Source of the DNA: Nocardia higoensis NBRC 100133
Lineage (GTDB): Bacteria > Actinomycetota > Actinomycetes > Mycobacteriales > Mycobacteriaceae
Direction: 5' to 3'
Assembly (NCBI RefSeq): GCF_000308595.1
Contig: NZ_BAGA01000179.1
Location: 1 to 49,562, forward strand
DNA length: 49,562 nucleotides
The position numbers and the translations under genes were made by a program. The notes beneath the pieces were generated by a model. That model did no database searches. It was not told the origin of the DNA and saw only the letters and a program-made list of their open reading frames with translations. Positions 33,091 through 42,338 of this stretch are shown in pieces; within the stretch, counting starts at the first letter, position 1, and every line of letters starts with the position of its first letter.

Positions 33091-36000
33091 CTAGTCCCCG
33101 GCGCCTTCCTGCCTGCCCGGGCCGACTATCCACGCCGCGATCTGGGTCCGCGAGTTGAATCCCAGTTTGGTGAGGATGTTCTCGACGTGCCCCTGAGCGG
33201 TGCGTTGCGAGATCACCAGCTTGGCGGCGATCTGCCGGTTGCTCAAGCCCTGGGCGACGAGTTCGGCGACCTGGCGTTCGCGTTTGGTCAGGGTCACGGC
33301 CGGCTCCGTGCGCGAGGAGCTGGAGCTGTCCCGGTCCCGGAGCGCGTAGGTGAGCGCGGCGTCCGCGCCCAGTGCCTGCCCCTGCCGGGTGGCCGCGTGG
33401 TATCTGCGCTCGCCCAGGGCGGCACGTACCGCACGATCGCATCGCGCGTGGAACCGGGACATGTTCAGCAGGAGGCTGTGGCCGGTCGGCCACAATCCTT
33501 TCGCGGCGCCCATCAGGACGGCCGAGCGCTCGGCCTCGGTCTCCGGCAGCGCACAAGCCAGCGCATCGATATTCAGTGCGGCCAGATGCGGACTGAACAT
33601 CAGCCGATTGAGCCGCAGCGCGTTCTCGAACAGCCGACGGGCCTGATCGAGTGCGCCGCGCTGCTGGGCGACGACGCCCATGCCACGCAACGCCGCCGAA
33701 CGGTAGTAGGACTCACCGCATCCGTCCGTGATCACCAGGACTTCCTGATAGCAGCGATCGGCCATCCCGGGGTCGCCGCGTAGTTCGTAGGACCAGCCGA
33801 GCAGGGTCAGCGCGCTGACACGCAATGCGGAAGCCGGCTCGGACCGCAGCAGCTCGGCGGCCCGCCGCATCGGCGCTTCGGTGCCGACGGGGTCGCCGCG
33901 GGTGATCGCGAGCAGGCCCTCGGTGTGCGCGATACGCGCGAGGACGGCCGAGGTCATATCACGTTCGGGATAGGTGCGGACGAGCTTCAGCCGATCGGTC
34001 GCGCCGTCGAAATCACCCTGGGCTGCGGTGAAATGGGCGCTGAGGCAGAGTCCTTGGACACGACAGGGCACCGACCGCATGCCCGGGTGCACGAGCGCGC
34101 GATCGGCCCACGCACGCCCTTCGCCGTGCAGCCCGCGGAAGGTCCAGAACTCCGACAGCGCCGCGATGATGGCCACCGCGGACTCGGCCGACTCAGGGGT
34201 GTCCTCGGACAGCAGGGAATCCAGTGCGGCGCGCAGATTGGGCAGTTCCCGCTCCAGCCTGGCGCTCCATTCGGCCTGCCGATCGCTGATCCAATCGGCC
34301 GCCGCCAGCGCGGACAGCCGCTCGTACCACCTACGGTGCCGTCGGCGCAGCGCTCCTTCTTCGCCGGACTCCGACAACTGCGCGCGTCCGTATTCGGCGA
34401 CGGTCTCGAGCATCCGGAAGCGGACACCGTAGGCGGACTCTTCCCGGATGACGATCGACTTGTCGATCAATGACGACAGCGTGTCGATCGGGCTCTCGCC
34501 GGCGCCGGCGACCGACTCGTCGAAGCACACCTGCTCGACGGCCTCGAGCGCGAAACTGCCCGCGAAGACCGACAGCCGCGCCCACAGTTGTTGTTCCTTC
34601 GGCGAGCACAGCGAGTGACTCCAGTCGATGCACCACCGCAGCGTCTGCTGGCGGGTCGGGGCGGTGCGGCTGCCCCGGGTCAGCAGCGCGTAGCGATCGG
34701 TCAGTCGCTGCACGATCTGCGCCGCCGACATGGTGCGCATGCGCGCGGCGGCCAGTTCGATAGCCAGCGGCAGGCCGTCGAGGCGGGCACAGATCCGCGC
34801 GATATCGGACTTGTTGTCCTCGGCGATCTCGAAACCCGGAATGGCGGCGGCGGCGCGTTCGGCGAACAACAGCACGCCGTCGAAGCGCGGCATCTCCGCC
34901 AGTGTGGGCTCGGTGTCGGGGTCGGGCGATCTCAGCGGCAGCACCTGCACGACCGATTCCCCCGCGACATTGAGCGGTTCCCGGCTCGTGGCCAGGATCC
35001 GCACATCGGGGCACTCGCGCAATACGGTCTCGGACACTTCCGCGACGACGTCGATCACGTGTTCGCAGTTGTCCAGTACCAGCAGCACCTCCCGTTCGGC
35101 CAGTAGTTCGAGGACGACGTCGAGCAGGGGTTTGAGCGCGTCGTCGCGGACGCCCATGGTGGCCGCCAGCACCTCGAGCACCAGCGTCTCGTCGGCCAGG
35201 TCGGCCAACTCGACGAGCCACACCCCGTCGGCGAAAGCCCGCCGGGTCTGCCCGGCGGCGCGCAATGCCAAGCGGGTCTTGCCCACGCCGCCGATGCCCG
35301 TCAGGGTCAGCAGCCGGGCGGACGACAGCAGGTTCTTGATCTCCGAGGTCTCGGTGCGCCGGTCGATGAAGCTCGTCAATTCCAGCGGCAGATTGCCTTC
35401 GCTGCCCTGCCCGAACGCCACGCGCGGCGAGCGCACTCCGCTGATCTCCGGCTTCGCGGCTGGGCGCTCGCGATCGGTCGACTCGCCCGGAGACGCCGGG
35501 CCACCGATCGGGTACCGGTCGTGCTGTTCGATCGCGACGAGCGCCGTGCGGAGTTCGCGCGCCGTGGGCCGGTCGTTCGGATTTCGGCTCATGGCCGCGG
35601 ACACCAGCGCGGCCACCTCGTCGGGTATGCCCTGCTCGGTCAGGCTCGGCACCGGGTGTGTGGTGATCCGCAGGAACTGGGTGACGACGTTCTCACCGCT
35701 GCGCCGCTCGAAGGCGGCATGCCCGGTCAGCGCGCTGAACATGGTGGCGCCGAGTCCGTAGACGTCGGCGGCGGGCGTGGGAGCCGAACCTTCGAGGACT
35801 TCGGGTGCGGTGAGCGCAGGCGAACCCGTGACCGTTCCGATCGAGGTCCGGAATTCGCCGCCCATTCGCGCGATACCGAAATCGGCCAGTGCGGGTTCAC
35901 CGTTTTCGGCAAGCAGAATATTCGCGGGATTCACGTCACAGTGGACGACGTCGACACTGTGCGCGGCTTCCAGCGCATCGGCGATTTTCGCCCCGATCGT

Positions 36001-36381
36001 GATGACATCGCCCACGGGCAGCGGACCGCGTTCCCGAATCTGCGCGTCGAGCGAATCCAGCGGATAGGAAGGCATCACCAGATATTGTCTGCCGTTCGCC
36101 GTCGTTCCCGTTTCGAGCACGGTGACGATATGAGGGTGACCGGTCAGCCGGCCCATCGCCCGTTGTTCGCGCAGGAATCGCGCACGATTCGCGGCATCGA
36201 ATTCCGCGGAGAGCACTTCGACGGCGACCGTCCGGTTCAGCGCGGGTTGTGCGCACCGATAGACCACGCCGAAACCGCCCCGCCCGACCTCGACGGCGTC
36301 GGCGAATCCGGCCGCGTGCAGGTCCGCCGCCAGGGGCATCGATGCCTCACGGCGGGTGGCTTCCTGTTCGTCGGCGGTCAT
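33091..36381 (-). CDS. Giant kinase-like / AAA ATPase / TPR / LuxR regulator with inactive kinase signature
   Basis: 1096 residues from ATG 36381 (MTADEQEATRRE). N-terminal Ser/Thr kinase fold (about 20-290): G-loop GRGGFGVVY is present and DFG is at 167-169. The beta3 VAVK lysine is glutamate (VAVEVL, E55), and the catalytic loop reads HCDVNPAN (147-154), so HRD arginine and DxK lysine are both changed. Then comes an NTPase with Walker A GIGGVGKT (about 362-369) and LLVLDNCEHV, a long helical TPR-like region, and a C-terminal LuxR helix-turn-helix (1031-1083, LTKRERQVAELVAQGLSNRQ). Layout is like mycobacterial PknK plus a LuxR tail. It may have become a ligand-sensing transcription factor. 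Weak ribosome-binding site; the 260 bases to the next gene hold no clear motif. Confidence 0.88.
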   Translation of the reverse strand: MTADEQEATRREASMPLAADLHAAGFADAVEVGRGGFGVVYRCAQPALNRTVAVEVLSAEFDAANRARFLREQRAMGRLTGHPHIVTVLETGTTANGRQYLVMPSYPLDSLDAQIRERGPLPVGDVITIGAKIADALEAAHSVDVVHCDVNPANILLAENGEPALADFGIARMGGEFRTSIGTVTGSPALTAPEVLEGSAPTPAADVYGLGATMFSALTGHAAFERRSGENVVTQFLRITTHPVPSLTEQGIPDEVAALVSAAMSRNPNDRPTARELRTALVAIEQHDRYPIGGPASPGESTDRERPAAKPEISGVRSPRVAFGQGSEGNLPLELTSFIDRRTETSEIKNLLSSARLLTLTGIGGVGKTRLALRAAGQTRRAFADGVWLVELADLADETLVLEVLAATMGVRDDALKPLLDVVLELLAEREVLLVLDNCEHVIDVVAEVSETVLRECPDVRILATSREPLNVAGESVVQVLPLRSPDPDTEPTLAEMPRFDGVLLFAERAAAAIPGFEIAEDNKSDIARICARLDGLPLAIELAAARMRTMSAAQIVQRLTDRYALLTRGSRTAPTRQQTLRWCIDWSHSLCSPKEQQLWARLSVFAGSFALEAVEQVCFDESVAGAGESPIDTLSSLIDKSIVIREESAYGVRFRMLETVAEYGRAQLSESGEEGALRRRHRRWYERLSALAAADWISDRQAEWSARLERELPNLRAALDSLLSEDTPESAESAVAIIAALSEFWTFRGLHGEGRAWADRALVHPGMRSVPCRVQGLCLSAHFTAAQGDFDGATDRLKLVRTYPERDMTSAVLARIAHTEGLLAITRGDPVGTEAPMRRAAELLRSEPASALRVSALTLLGWSYELRGDPGMADRCYQEVLVITDGCGESYYRSAALRGMGVVAQQRGALDQARRLFENALRLNRLMFSPHLAALNIDALACALPETEAERSAVLMGAAKGLWPTGHSLLLNMSRFHARCDRAVRAALGERRYHAATRQGQALGADAALTYALRDRDSSSSSRTEPAVTLTKRERQVAELVAQGLSNRQIAAKLVISQRTAQGHVENILTKLGFNSRTQIAAWIVGPGRQEGAGD

Positions 36382-36641
36382 CGGCCGTGGGTACCACGAC
36401 CGGAGCGTCGTCGGGCTCCAGGCATCATGCCGTCCTTCCGTCGAGAACAGCTTACGCCGATCGACCTGGGCGGACGTTGTCCGTGGTCGGTGCGCTCCCG
36501 GTCGGGTACGCACCGGTCGCGGGCCGTTTCCGGGCCGAAAAACAGGTATACCCCCCGGTCGCCCTACCGTGGCCACGGGTACGGCCCCGCAGGGATGGTC
36601 GAAGGGTCAAGAGCTCGTCTCCCGCGACCGACGAGGATCCC

Positions 36642-37064
36642 ATGCAGATCTGTGAGCAGAAGCCAGAAGTGCACACCGGCATCCGCGCCGACGTCGACTC
36701 GGCAGCCGGTTTCCCGATGCGTCGTTGCGAAGGTTGCAGTCAGCTGATGTCGCGACCGGCGCTGGCGTGCGTGCAATGCCATTCCCGCGATTTCGAGCGA
36801 GTGCGATCTCCGGGCATCGGTCGTATCGTTTCCTGGCGCATTCACCATCAGGCCGTCCGGGGAAAGGCGCACCCCGTGCCGATCGTCCTGGCGATCGTGG
36901 CACTCGACGAAGGGCCCTGGATCTGTGCCGCTATCGAATCGCCCGTGGTCGACGACCTGGCCGGCAATGTGCGTGTGGAATTCCGCGCCGAGAGCATGAC
37001 GGGTGATTTTCCGGTGTTCGCGCCGGTGACATTTCGGGGAGCTGCCCTCGACAGGGCAGCCTGA
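36642..37064 (+). CDS. Orphan DUF35 Zn-ribbon/OB-fold protein
   Basis: 140 residues. Zinc ribbon C29-x2-C32 and C43-x2-C46, then an OB-fold (IGRIVSWRIHHQ, VPIVLAIVALDEGPW). ATG 36642 has GAGG just upstream. Unlike the DUF35 at 21921 it stands alone, divergent from the kinase-like gene and converging on the pcaJ-like gene with 21 bases between. Possible partners are the thiolase at 38431 or the thiolase-like protein at 22696. Confidence 0.85.
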   Translation: MQICEQKPEVHTGIRADVDSAAGFPMRRCEGCSQLMSRPALACVQCHSRDFERVRSPGIGRIVSWRIHHQAVRGKAHPVPIVLAIVALDEGPWICAAIESPVVDDLAGNVRVEFRAESMTGDFPVFAPVTFRGAALDRAA

Positions 37065-37085
37065 CGAATTCCCCGGCCCGCCTGC

Positions 37086-37739
37086 TCAGGAAACAGTCGC
37101 CTCGGATCGGGAGTCGATCAACGGAATATCCAATCGTTCGCGCAATTCCTCGATCGGCGTACCGAAGGTCTCCAGCACCGCGACCCCTTCGGGTGTGATC
37201 TCGAACAGCGCGTGATCGGTGTAGACCCGGCTGACGCAGGCCAGGCCGGTCAGCGGATAGGTGCACGACGGCACGATCTTCGGACTGCCGTTCTTGGCGA
37301 ACAGCGTCATCATCACGTAGACCCGCTTGGCGCCGATGGCCAGATCCATCGCGCCGCCCACGGCGGGGATGGAACCCGGCTTGCCGGTGTCCCAGTTGGC
37401 CAGGTCACCGTTCGCCGAGACCTGGAAGGCGCCGAGCACGCAGACGTCGAGATGACCGCCGCGCATCATGGCGAAGGAGTCCGCGTGGTGGAAGTAGGCC
37501 GCGCCCGGCAGCTCGGTGACCGGCACCTTCCCGGCGTTGGTCAGGTCGGGGTCGATCTGCTCGCCCACCGCGGCCGGGCCCATGCCGAGCATGCCGTTCT
37601 CGGTGTGCAGCACGACGCCCAGCTCGGCGGGCAGATGGTCGGCCACCTTGGTGGGCTGGCCGATACCGAGATTGACGAAGCTGCCCGGCTCGATGTCGCG
37701 GGCGAGCCGCGCGGCGAGGCGATCGGGATCCAGCGGCAT
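37086..37739 (-). CDS. pcaJ: 3-oxoacid (beta-ketoadipate) CoA-transferase, beta subunit
   Basis: 217 residues. The catalytic glutamate region HTENGMLGMG is present, followed by GGAMDLAIGAKRVYVMM and PSCTYPLTGL, diagnostic of the beta subunit of class I CoA-transferases. The start overlaps the alpha-subunit stop (TGATG). With the alpha subunit and the PcaF-like thiolase it forms the succinyl-CoA:3-oxoadipate step at the end of aromatic or ring-cleavage pathways. Last gene of the probable nine-gene operon. Substrate could also be another 3-oxoacid. Confidence 0.88.
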   Translation of the reverse strand: MPLDPDRLAARLARDIEPGSFVNLGIGQPTKVADHLPAELGVVLHTENGMLGMGPAAVGEQIDPDLTNAGKVPVTELPGAAYFHHADSFAMMRGGHLDVCVLGAFQVSANGDLANWDTGKPGSIPAVGGAMDLAIGAKRVYVMMTLFAKNGSPKIVPSCTYPLTGLACVSRVYTDHALFEITPEGVAVLETFGTPIEELRERLDIPLIDSRSEATVS

Positions 37740-38434
37740 CAGCGCGCTCCTTCCACGGTGTAGCGACGGGCCTCGACCGCGACGACGCGATCGACGTAGA
37801 TACTCGGGGTGACGACGGCTTCGGGATCGAGCATCCCCGCCGCCACGACGGAGGAGACCTGCACGATCGTCGTGGTGGCCGCGGTGGCCATGACGGGGCC
37901 GAAATTGCGAGCCGTCTTGCGATACACCAGATTTCCCATGGTGTCGGCGGTGTGCGCGGAGATCAGGGCGACATCGCCTCTGATCGGGTACTCGAGCACG
38001 TAGTCGCGACCGTCGATGGTGCGGGTCTCCTTGCCCTCGGCCAGCGGGGTGCCGACCGCGGTCGGGCAGTAGAACGCGCCGATGCCCGCGCCGGCCGCAC
38101 GCATCCGCTCGGCGAGGTTGCCCTGCGGCACGACCTCGAGCTCGATCTCGCCGCGCCGGTACAGGTCGTCGAAGACGTAGGAATCGACCTGCCGGGGGAA
38201 CGAGCACAGCACCTTGCGCACCCGGCCCGCCTTCAACAGCGCCGCCAGGCCGACGTCGCCGTTGCCCGCGTTGTTGGAGACGATGGTGAGGTCGCGTGCG
38301 CCGTGCCGGATCAGGGCGTCGATCAGGTCGAACGGCATACCCGCGAAACCGAAGCCGCCGACGAGGACGGTGTCGCCGTCCTTCACGACGCTGACGGCCT
38401 CGTCCGCGCTGTCGAGGATCTGTGCCTTGCTCAT
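37739..38434 (-). CDS. pcaI: 3-oxoacid (beta-ketoadipate) CoA-transferase, alpha subunit
   Basis: 231 residues from ATG 38434, overlapping the thiolase stop by ATGA. Alpha-subunit hallmarks: VLVGGFGFAGMPFDLIDAL, TIVSNNAGNGDVGL and EVVPQGNLAERMRAAGAGI. The open frame upstream of this start is a shadow of the thiolase gene. It acts as a heteromer with the beta subunit. Confidence 0.88.
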   Translation of the reverse strand: MSKAQILDSADEAVSVVKDGDTVLVGGFGFAGMPFDLIDALIRHGARDLTIVSNNAGNGDVGLAALLKAGRVRKVLCSFPRQVDSYVFDDLYRRGEIELEVVPQGNLAERMRAAGAGIGAFYCPTAVGTPLAEGKETRTIDGRDYVLEYPIRGDVALISAHTADTMGNLVYRKTARNFGPVMATAATTTIVQVSSVVAAGMLDPEAVVTPSIYVDRVVAVEARRYTVEGAR

Positions 38435-39612
38435 GCCGCTCCCACGTTCTCCAGCACGACGGCCAGGGCCTGGCCCACGCCGATGCAGATGGCGGCGACG
38501 CCGTACCGCTGGCCCTGCTCGGCCAGCACCTTGGCCAGGGTGCCGAGAAGGCGCGCGCCCGAGGCGCCGAGCGGGTGCCCGATGGCGATGGCGCCGCCCT
38601 TGACGTTCACGATGTCCGGGTCGATCTTCCACGCGTCCACGCAGGCCAACGACTGGACCGCGAAGGCCTCGTTGAGCTCCACCGCGCCGACCTGCTCCCA
38701 TCCGATGCCCGCCCGCTCGAGCGCGATGTTCGCGGCCTCGACCGGGGCGTAGCCGAAGGCCTGCGGCTCGAGCGCGAACGCGCCGCGCCCGGCGATCCGG
38801 GCGAGCGGGTCCAGGCCGAGGCGCTCGGCGGCGGCCTCGGAGCCGAGCAGCAGGGCGGAGGCGCCGTCGTTGAGCGGTGAGGCATTGCCCGCGGTGATCG
38901 AGCCGTCGCGGCGGAAGCTCGGCTTCAGCGCGGCCAGCTTCTGCACGGTCGAATCGGCGCGGATGCTCTCGTCCCGCGCCAGTTCCACGCCCTCGACGGG
39001 AACCACCAGGTCGTCGTAGAACCCTTCGTCCCAGGCGGCCGCCGCGAGCCGGTGCGACCTGGCGGCGAACTCGTCCTGGCGTGCGCGCGAGATCGAGAAC
39101 CGTTCGCGCAGTTGCTCGTTGCACTCCCCCAGCGACACGGTCCACTCCGCGGGCATCCGCGGATTCACCAGCCGCCAGCCCAGGGTGGTCGACACGGCGG
39201 TGACATTGCCCGCCGGGAACGCGCGATCAGGCTTGGGCAGGACCCACGGCGCGCGGGTCATCGACTCCACACCGCCGACGAGGACCACGTCCGCGTCACC
39301 GGTATCGATCGTGCGGGAGCCGATGATCGCCGCGTCGAGCGAGGAACCGCAGAGCCGGTTGACCGTGGTGGCGGGCACCGAGACCGGCAGCCCCGCCAGC
39401 AGCGCGGCCATCCGGCCGACATTGCGGTTGTCCTCGCCCGCGCCGTTGGCGTTGCCCCACACCACATCACCGATGGCGGCGGGATCGAACGCGGGCGCCT
39501 TGCTGAGCACGCCCCGGATGGCGGTCGCGGCGAGATCGTCGGGGCGCACCTCGGCCAGCGCGCCGTTGAACCGCCCGAACGGGGTACGAGCGGCGGCGTA
39601 GACGAATGCCAT
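38431..39612 (-). CDS. pcaF: Beta-ketoadipyl-CoA thiolase-like acetyl-CoA acyltransferase
   Basis: 393-residue thiolase. Nucleophile C88 in VNRLCGSSLD, NEAF, GHPLGASG and C-terminal Cys in AAICIGVGQALA. The N terminus AARTPFGRFNGALAEVRPDDLA is typical of PcaF. It sits directly before pcaI/pcaJ, giving succinyl-CoA plus acetyl-CoA from 3-oxoadipyl-CoA. Ribosome-binding site GAGGAG eight bases before ATG 39612. It follows the CocE-type hydrolase by 12 bases. Confidence 0.9.
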   Translation of the reverse strand: MAFVYAAARTPFGRFNGALAEVRPDDLAATAIRGVLSKAPAFDPAAIGDVVWGNANGAGEDNRNVGRMAALLAGLPVSVPATTVNRLCGSSLDAAIIGSRTIDTGDADVVLVGGVESMTRAPWVLPKPDRAFPAGNVTAVSTTLGWRLVNPRMPAEWTVSLGECNEQLRERFSISRARQDEFAARSHRLAAAAWDEGFYDDLVVPVEGVELARDESIRADSTVQKLAALKPSFRRDGSITAGNASPLNDGASALLLGSEAAAERLGLDPLARIAGRGAFALEPQAFGYAPVEAANIALERAGIGWEQVGAVELNEAFAVQSLACVDAWKIDPDIVNVKGGAIAIGHPLGASGARLLGTLAKVLAEQGQRYGVAAICIGVGQALAVVLENVGAA

Positions 39613-39624
39613 GGCTCCAGCTCC

Positions 39625-41349
39625 TCAGCTCGCGGTGCGGGTGGTGAACGGCAGCACCAGCCGGGACCGGTGCGCGGCGTCGCGGTAGATCTTGTGCGTG
39701 ACCGGGCGGCCGACGGGCAGGTGGAAGGCGTCCGGTGGCAGCAGCGCGTTGTGGTCGTCGGCCAGCGGCTCGTTGTTCGACAGTTCGGCCACCAGCCGGT
39801 GACCGGGCAGGAAGGTCGCGGCGAACGGGTAGAGCCGCAGCACGTACTCCTCGATCTTCCCCGGTTCCACGGGCACCGCGCGGGTGTGCGGGTGGTAGGG
39901 GTTGCCCTCGGTGCTGCGTTCGTCGAGTTCGCGATGTGAGGCCTTGAGGTAGCCGGTCGTGATCAGCTGACGCTTGCCGTTGGGCGCCACATCCCACATT
40001 CGCAGGATGAAATTCGTGTCGGGCTGGTCGATCTCGGCGAAGATGTGCGCCGCGCCCTGGCCGATCATCTCGGTGGGCTCCTCGAACGCCGGGGTGCTCC
40101 AGCTCAGCATCTCCACCTTGTCGGTGACGGTGAGCGGCGCCTGGTAGAAGCCGTCCGGCGCGGCGTATTCCGCGCCGAGCGGCTCGTGCTCGAAGGAGAG
40201 CTTGCGGCGGGTGCGCAGGTACAGCGAGCGGTACTCGACGTCCTTGGGCGGCCACTGGTCGCCGGTGGCGTGTTCGCGGGTGCCCTCGACGAAGACGTTC
40301 ACCGCGGGCTCGTCCATGATCCCGTTGTCGATGCCCTTGATCCAGTAGTCGTACCAGCGGAACATCTTGTCGTGCTCTTCGATGAACGGGCGCGACTGCA
40401 TCGGCGGGTACGGGCCGATATCGAGCTTCTTGGGGCCTTTCAGCTGGTTGTACAGCTCGATGGTGCCGTCCATGGTCCAGCCGCGGCCCTGGTCGATCTG
40501 CAGGTAGACCGGGATGTCGATGTTCGGGGCCAGGGTGACGGGATTGCGCTCCTCGTACCATTCGCCGTCGAGGTGGTTCATGACGATGTCGAACCAGGCC
40601 TCGTGGTGCTTGGGGTAGTTGAGCACATGCACCAGGTTCGGCCAGGCGGCGACGTCGGGATCACGGAGGCGCTCGGCCACCAGCTTCTCGATCTCCTCCG
40701 GCGAATACGTCTCGAGCATGCGGGATTTCACGTTGTCGGTGAACGCCCAGCCCGAGTCGCCGCCGCGTCCCTCGCGCGCCGCACGTGGCATGAACCACAT
40801 GACGCCGCCGTGGTAGGTGGTCTCGTAGAAGTCGTAGTGGCCGCCGGAGACGAAGATCGCCTTCAGGTGCGGCGGGCGCTCGGCCGCGGCGAGCACCTGC
40901 ATGGAACCGAAGTAGGAGATGCCGATCATGCCGACATTGCCGTCGCACCAGGGCTGCGCGGCGACCCACTCGATGAAGTCGTAGGCGTCCTGGCCCAGCG
41001 AGACGCCACCGGCGTTGTAGTTGCCGATGTGCTCGCCCTCGGAATGACCGGAGCCGCGCAGGTCGCCGATGACGTGCACGTAGTCCTCGGCCACCACGCG
41101 GGCGATGTCACCGGCCTCGATGCAGCCGTCCCACATCGGGCTGGGGCGCCGCTGCGGCGGCATGGTCAGCGCCAGCGCCTGCAGTTCCTTGCCGTAGGGG
41201 CTCAGTGCGACCAGCGCCGGGCGCGGCTTGTCGTCGACGCCCTGGTAGGCATCGGCCGCCAGTTCGATGCCATCGCGCATCGGAACCCGCAGATTCTTGC
41301 GGATGTGGATGATCTGCCCGCCGGCGTCGAACGTTTCCAGGTCGGCCAT
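39625..41349 (-). CDS. CocE/NonD (X-Pro dipeptidyl-peptidase S15-type) hydrolase
   Basis: 574 residues from ATG 41349. Alpha/beta-hydrolase core with GDLRGSGHSEG and nucleophile S145 in GISYFGSM. The C-terminal jelly-roll domain (TNFILRMWDV, then GHRLVAELSNNEP) is that of cocaine esterase and acyl-amino-acid hydrolases. The place where CocE has GPWxH, carrying the catalytic His, reads GPYPPMQ. A histidine follows further on (EEHDKMFRWYDYW), so the charge relay must be read with care. It could cleave an ester or lactone produced by the flavin monooxygenase of the same operon. Confidence 0.88.
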   Translation of the reverse strand: MADLETFDAGGQIIHIRKNLRVPMRDGIELAADAYQGVDDKPRPALVALSPYGKELQALALTMPPQRRPSPMWDGCIEAGDIARVVAEDYVHVIGDLRGSGHSEGEHIGNYNAGGVSLGQDAYDFIEWVAAQPWCDGNVGMIGISYFGSMQVLAAAERPPHLKAIFVSGGHYDFYETTYHGGVMWFMPRAAREGRGGDSGWAFTDNVKSRMLETYSPEEIEKLVAERLRDPDVAAWPNLVHVLNYPKHHEAWFDIVMNHLDGEWYEERNPVTLAPNIDIPVYLQIDQGRGWTMDGTIELYNQLKGPKKLDIGPYPPMQSRPFIEEHDKMFRWYDYWIKGIDNGIMDEPAVNVFVEGTREHATGDQWPPKDVEYRSLYLRTRRKLSFEHEPLGAEYAAPDGFYQAPLTVTDKVEMLSWSTPAFEEPTEMIGQGAAHIFAEIDQPDTNFILRMWDVAPNGKRQLITTGYLKASHRELDERSTEGNPYHPHTRAVPVEPGKIEEYVLRLYPFAATFLPGHRLVAELSNNEPLADDHNALLPPDAFHLPVGRPVTHKIYRDAAHRSRLVLPFTTRTAS

Positions 41350-41387
41350 GAGCCTGCGACTGCCTTTCCGTGGGATGTGGGTCTTTG

Positions 41388-42338
41388 TCAGGACTGCTGG
41401 GTGAACTGCGTGCGGTAGCCGTGCATCGAGGTGAAGAACGGCGACGGCTCGAGGGTGGGGTCGCCCGCGTAGCCGAGTTCTTCGGCCACGCCGGCGAACG
41501 GCGAGTACACCGAGTCGGTCGCGGGCATCCCCGCGCACAGACACCGGTGGGCGGATTCGCCGACCCGGCCCTCGACGGCGAGACTCTGCTCGAGCGCCTC
41601 GCGGGCCTGCTCGGTGTCGAGTTCGACGCCGTAGGGCTCTCCGTCGATCCGACGGTAGGGATGCCCGAGATACAAACGGCGCGGCCCGATTTCGTCCCGG
41701 AGGTACCGGATGCTCGTACGGTAGGCCTCGGGATCGACATAGCCGGGGAAGCCGTTGGCGGCACCGTGCACCTGGACGGCGTCACCGACGAACGCGTCGT
41801 TCTGCCCGTCGACGACATAGGCGACCGAGCCGGGAGTGTGGCCGGGGATCGAGTGCACCGAGACGGTCACTCCCCCGCCCAGCGACAGGGTCTCGCCGCC
41901 GCGGACCAGCACGGTCGGCTCCATCTCACCGGAGATCACCGCGTGCGTCGCGGCGACCTGCTTGGCCACGCCCTCGGGATCGTTCAGGTATTGCCCACGC
42001 CCGGCCACGTACTCGTCGACATGCGCCTGCCGCGAGCGCAACATGGGCGCGTCGGCCTCGTGGATGACCACCTTCGCGCGGCGTCCGGTGAGCTCCCACA
42101 GCGCGTGCGCCCCGCCGACGTGGTCGATGTGGCCGTGCGTCAACAGGATCCAGCGCACATCCTCGATCCGGCGGCCGAGCTTCGCCAGCGCCGGGGCCAT
42201 GCCCTCGGCGGGCGAGGAGGCGATGCCGGTGTCGACGATCGCCGGTTCCGGCGCGTCGATGAAGAAGCTGTACAGCCCGAACCGGCCCCACGGGGAGACC
42301 AGGGGGTGGATCGCGACTTCGGGTGCCACGGCCGTCAC
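41388..42338 (-). CDS. Metallo-beta-lactamase-fold hydrolase
   Basis: 316 residues with HxHxDH at 68-73 (THGHIDHVGG), then SIPGHTPGSVAYVV and LGHPYRRI, giving a two-metal site. GTG start overlaps the preceding gene's stop by GTGA. MBL-fold enzymes of this size are lactonases, thioesterases or glyoxalase II-like. Within an operon rich in other hydrolases, lactone or thioester hydrolysis is the best guess. The substrate is not readable. Confidence 0.9.
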   Translation of the reverse strand: MTAVAPEVAIHPLVSPWGRFGLYSFFIDAPEPAIVDTGIASSPAEGMAPALAKLGRRIEDVRWILLTHGHIDHVGGAHALWELTGRRAKVVIHEADAPMLRSRQAHVDEYVAGRGQYLNDPEGVAKQVAATHAVISGEMEPTVLVRGGETLSLGGGVTVSVHSIPGHTPGSVAYVVDGQNDAFVGDAVQVHGAANGFPGYVDPEAYRTSIRYLRDEIGPRRLYLGHPYRRIDGEPYGVELDTEQAREALEQSLAVEGRVGESAHRCLCAGMPATDSVYSPFAGVAEELGYAGDPTLEPSPFFTSMHGYRTQFTQQS

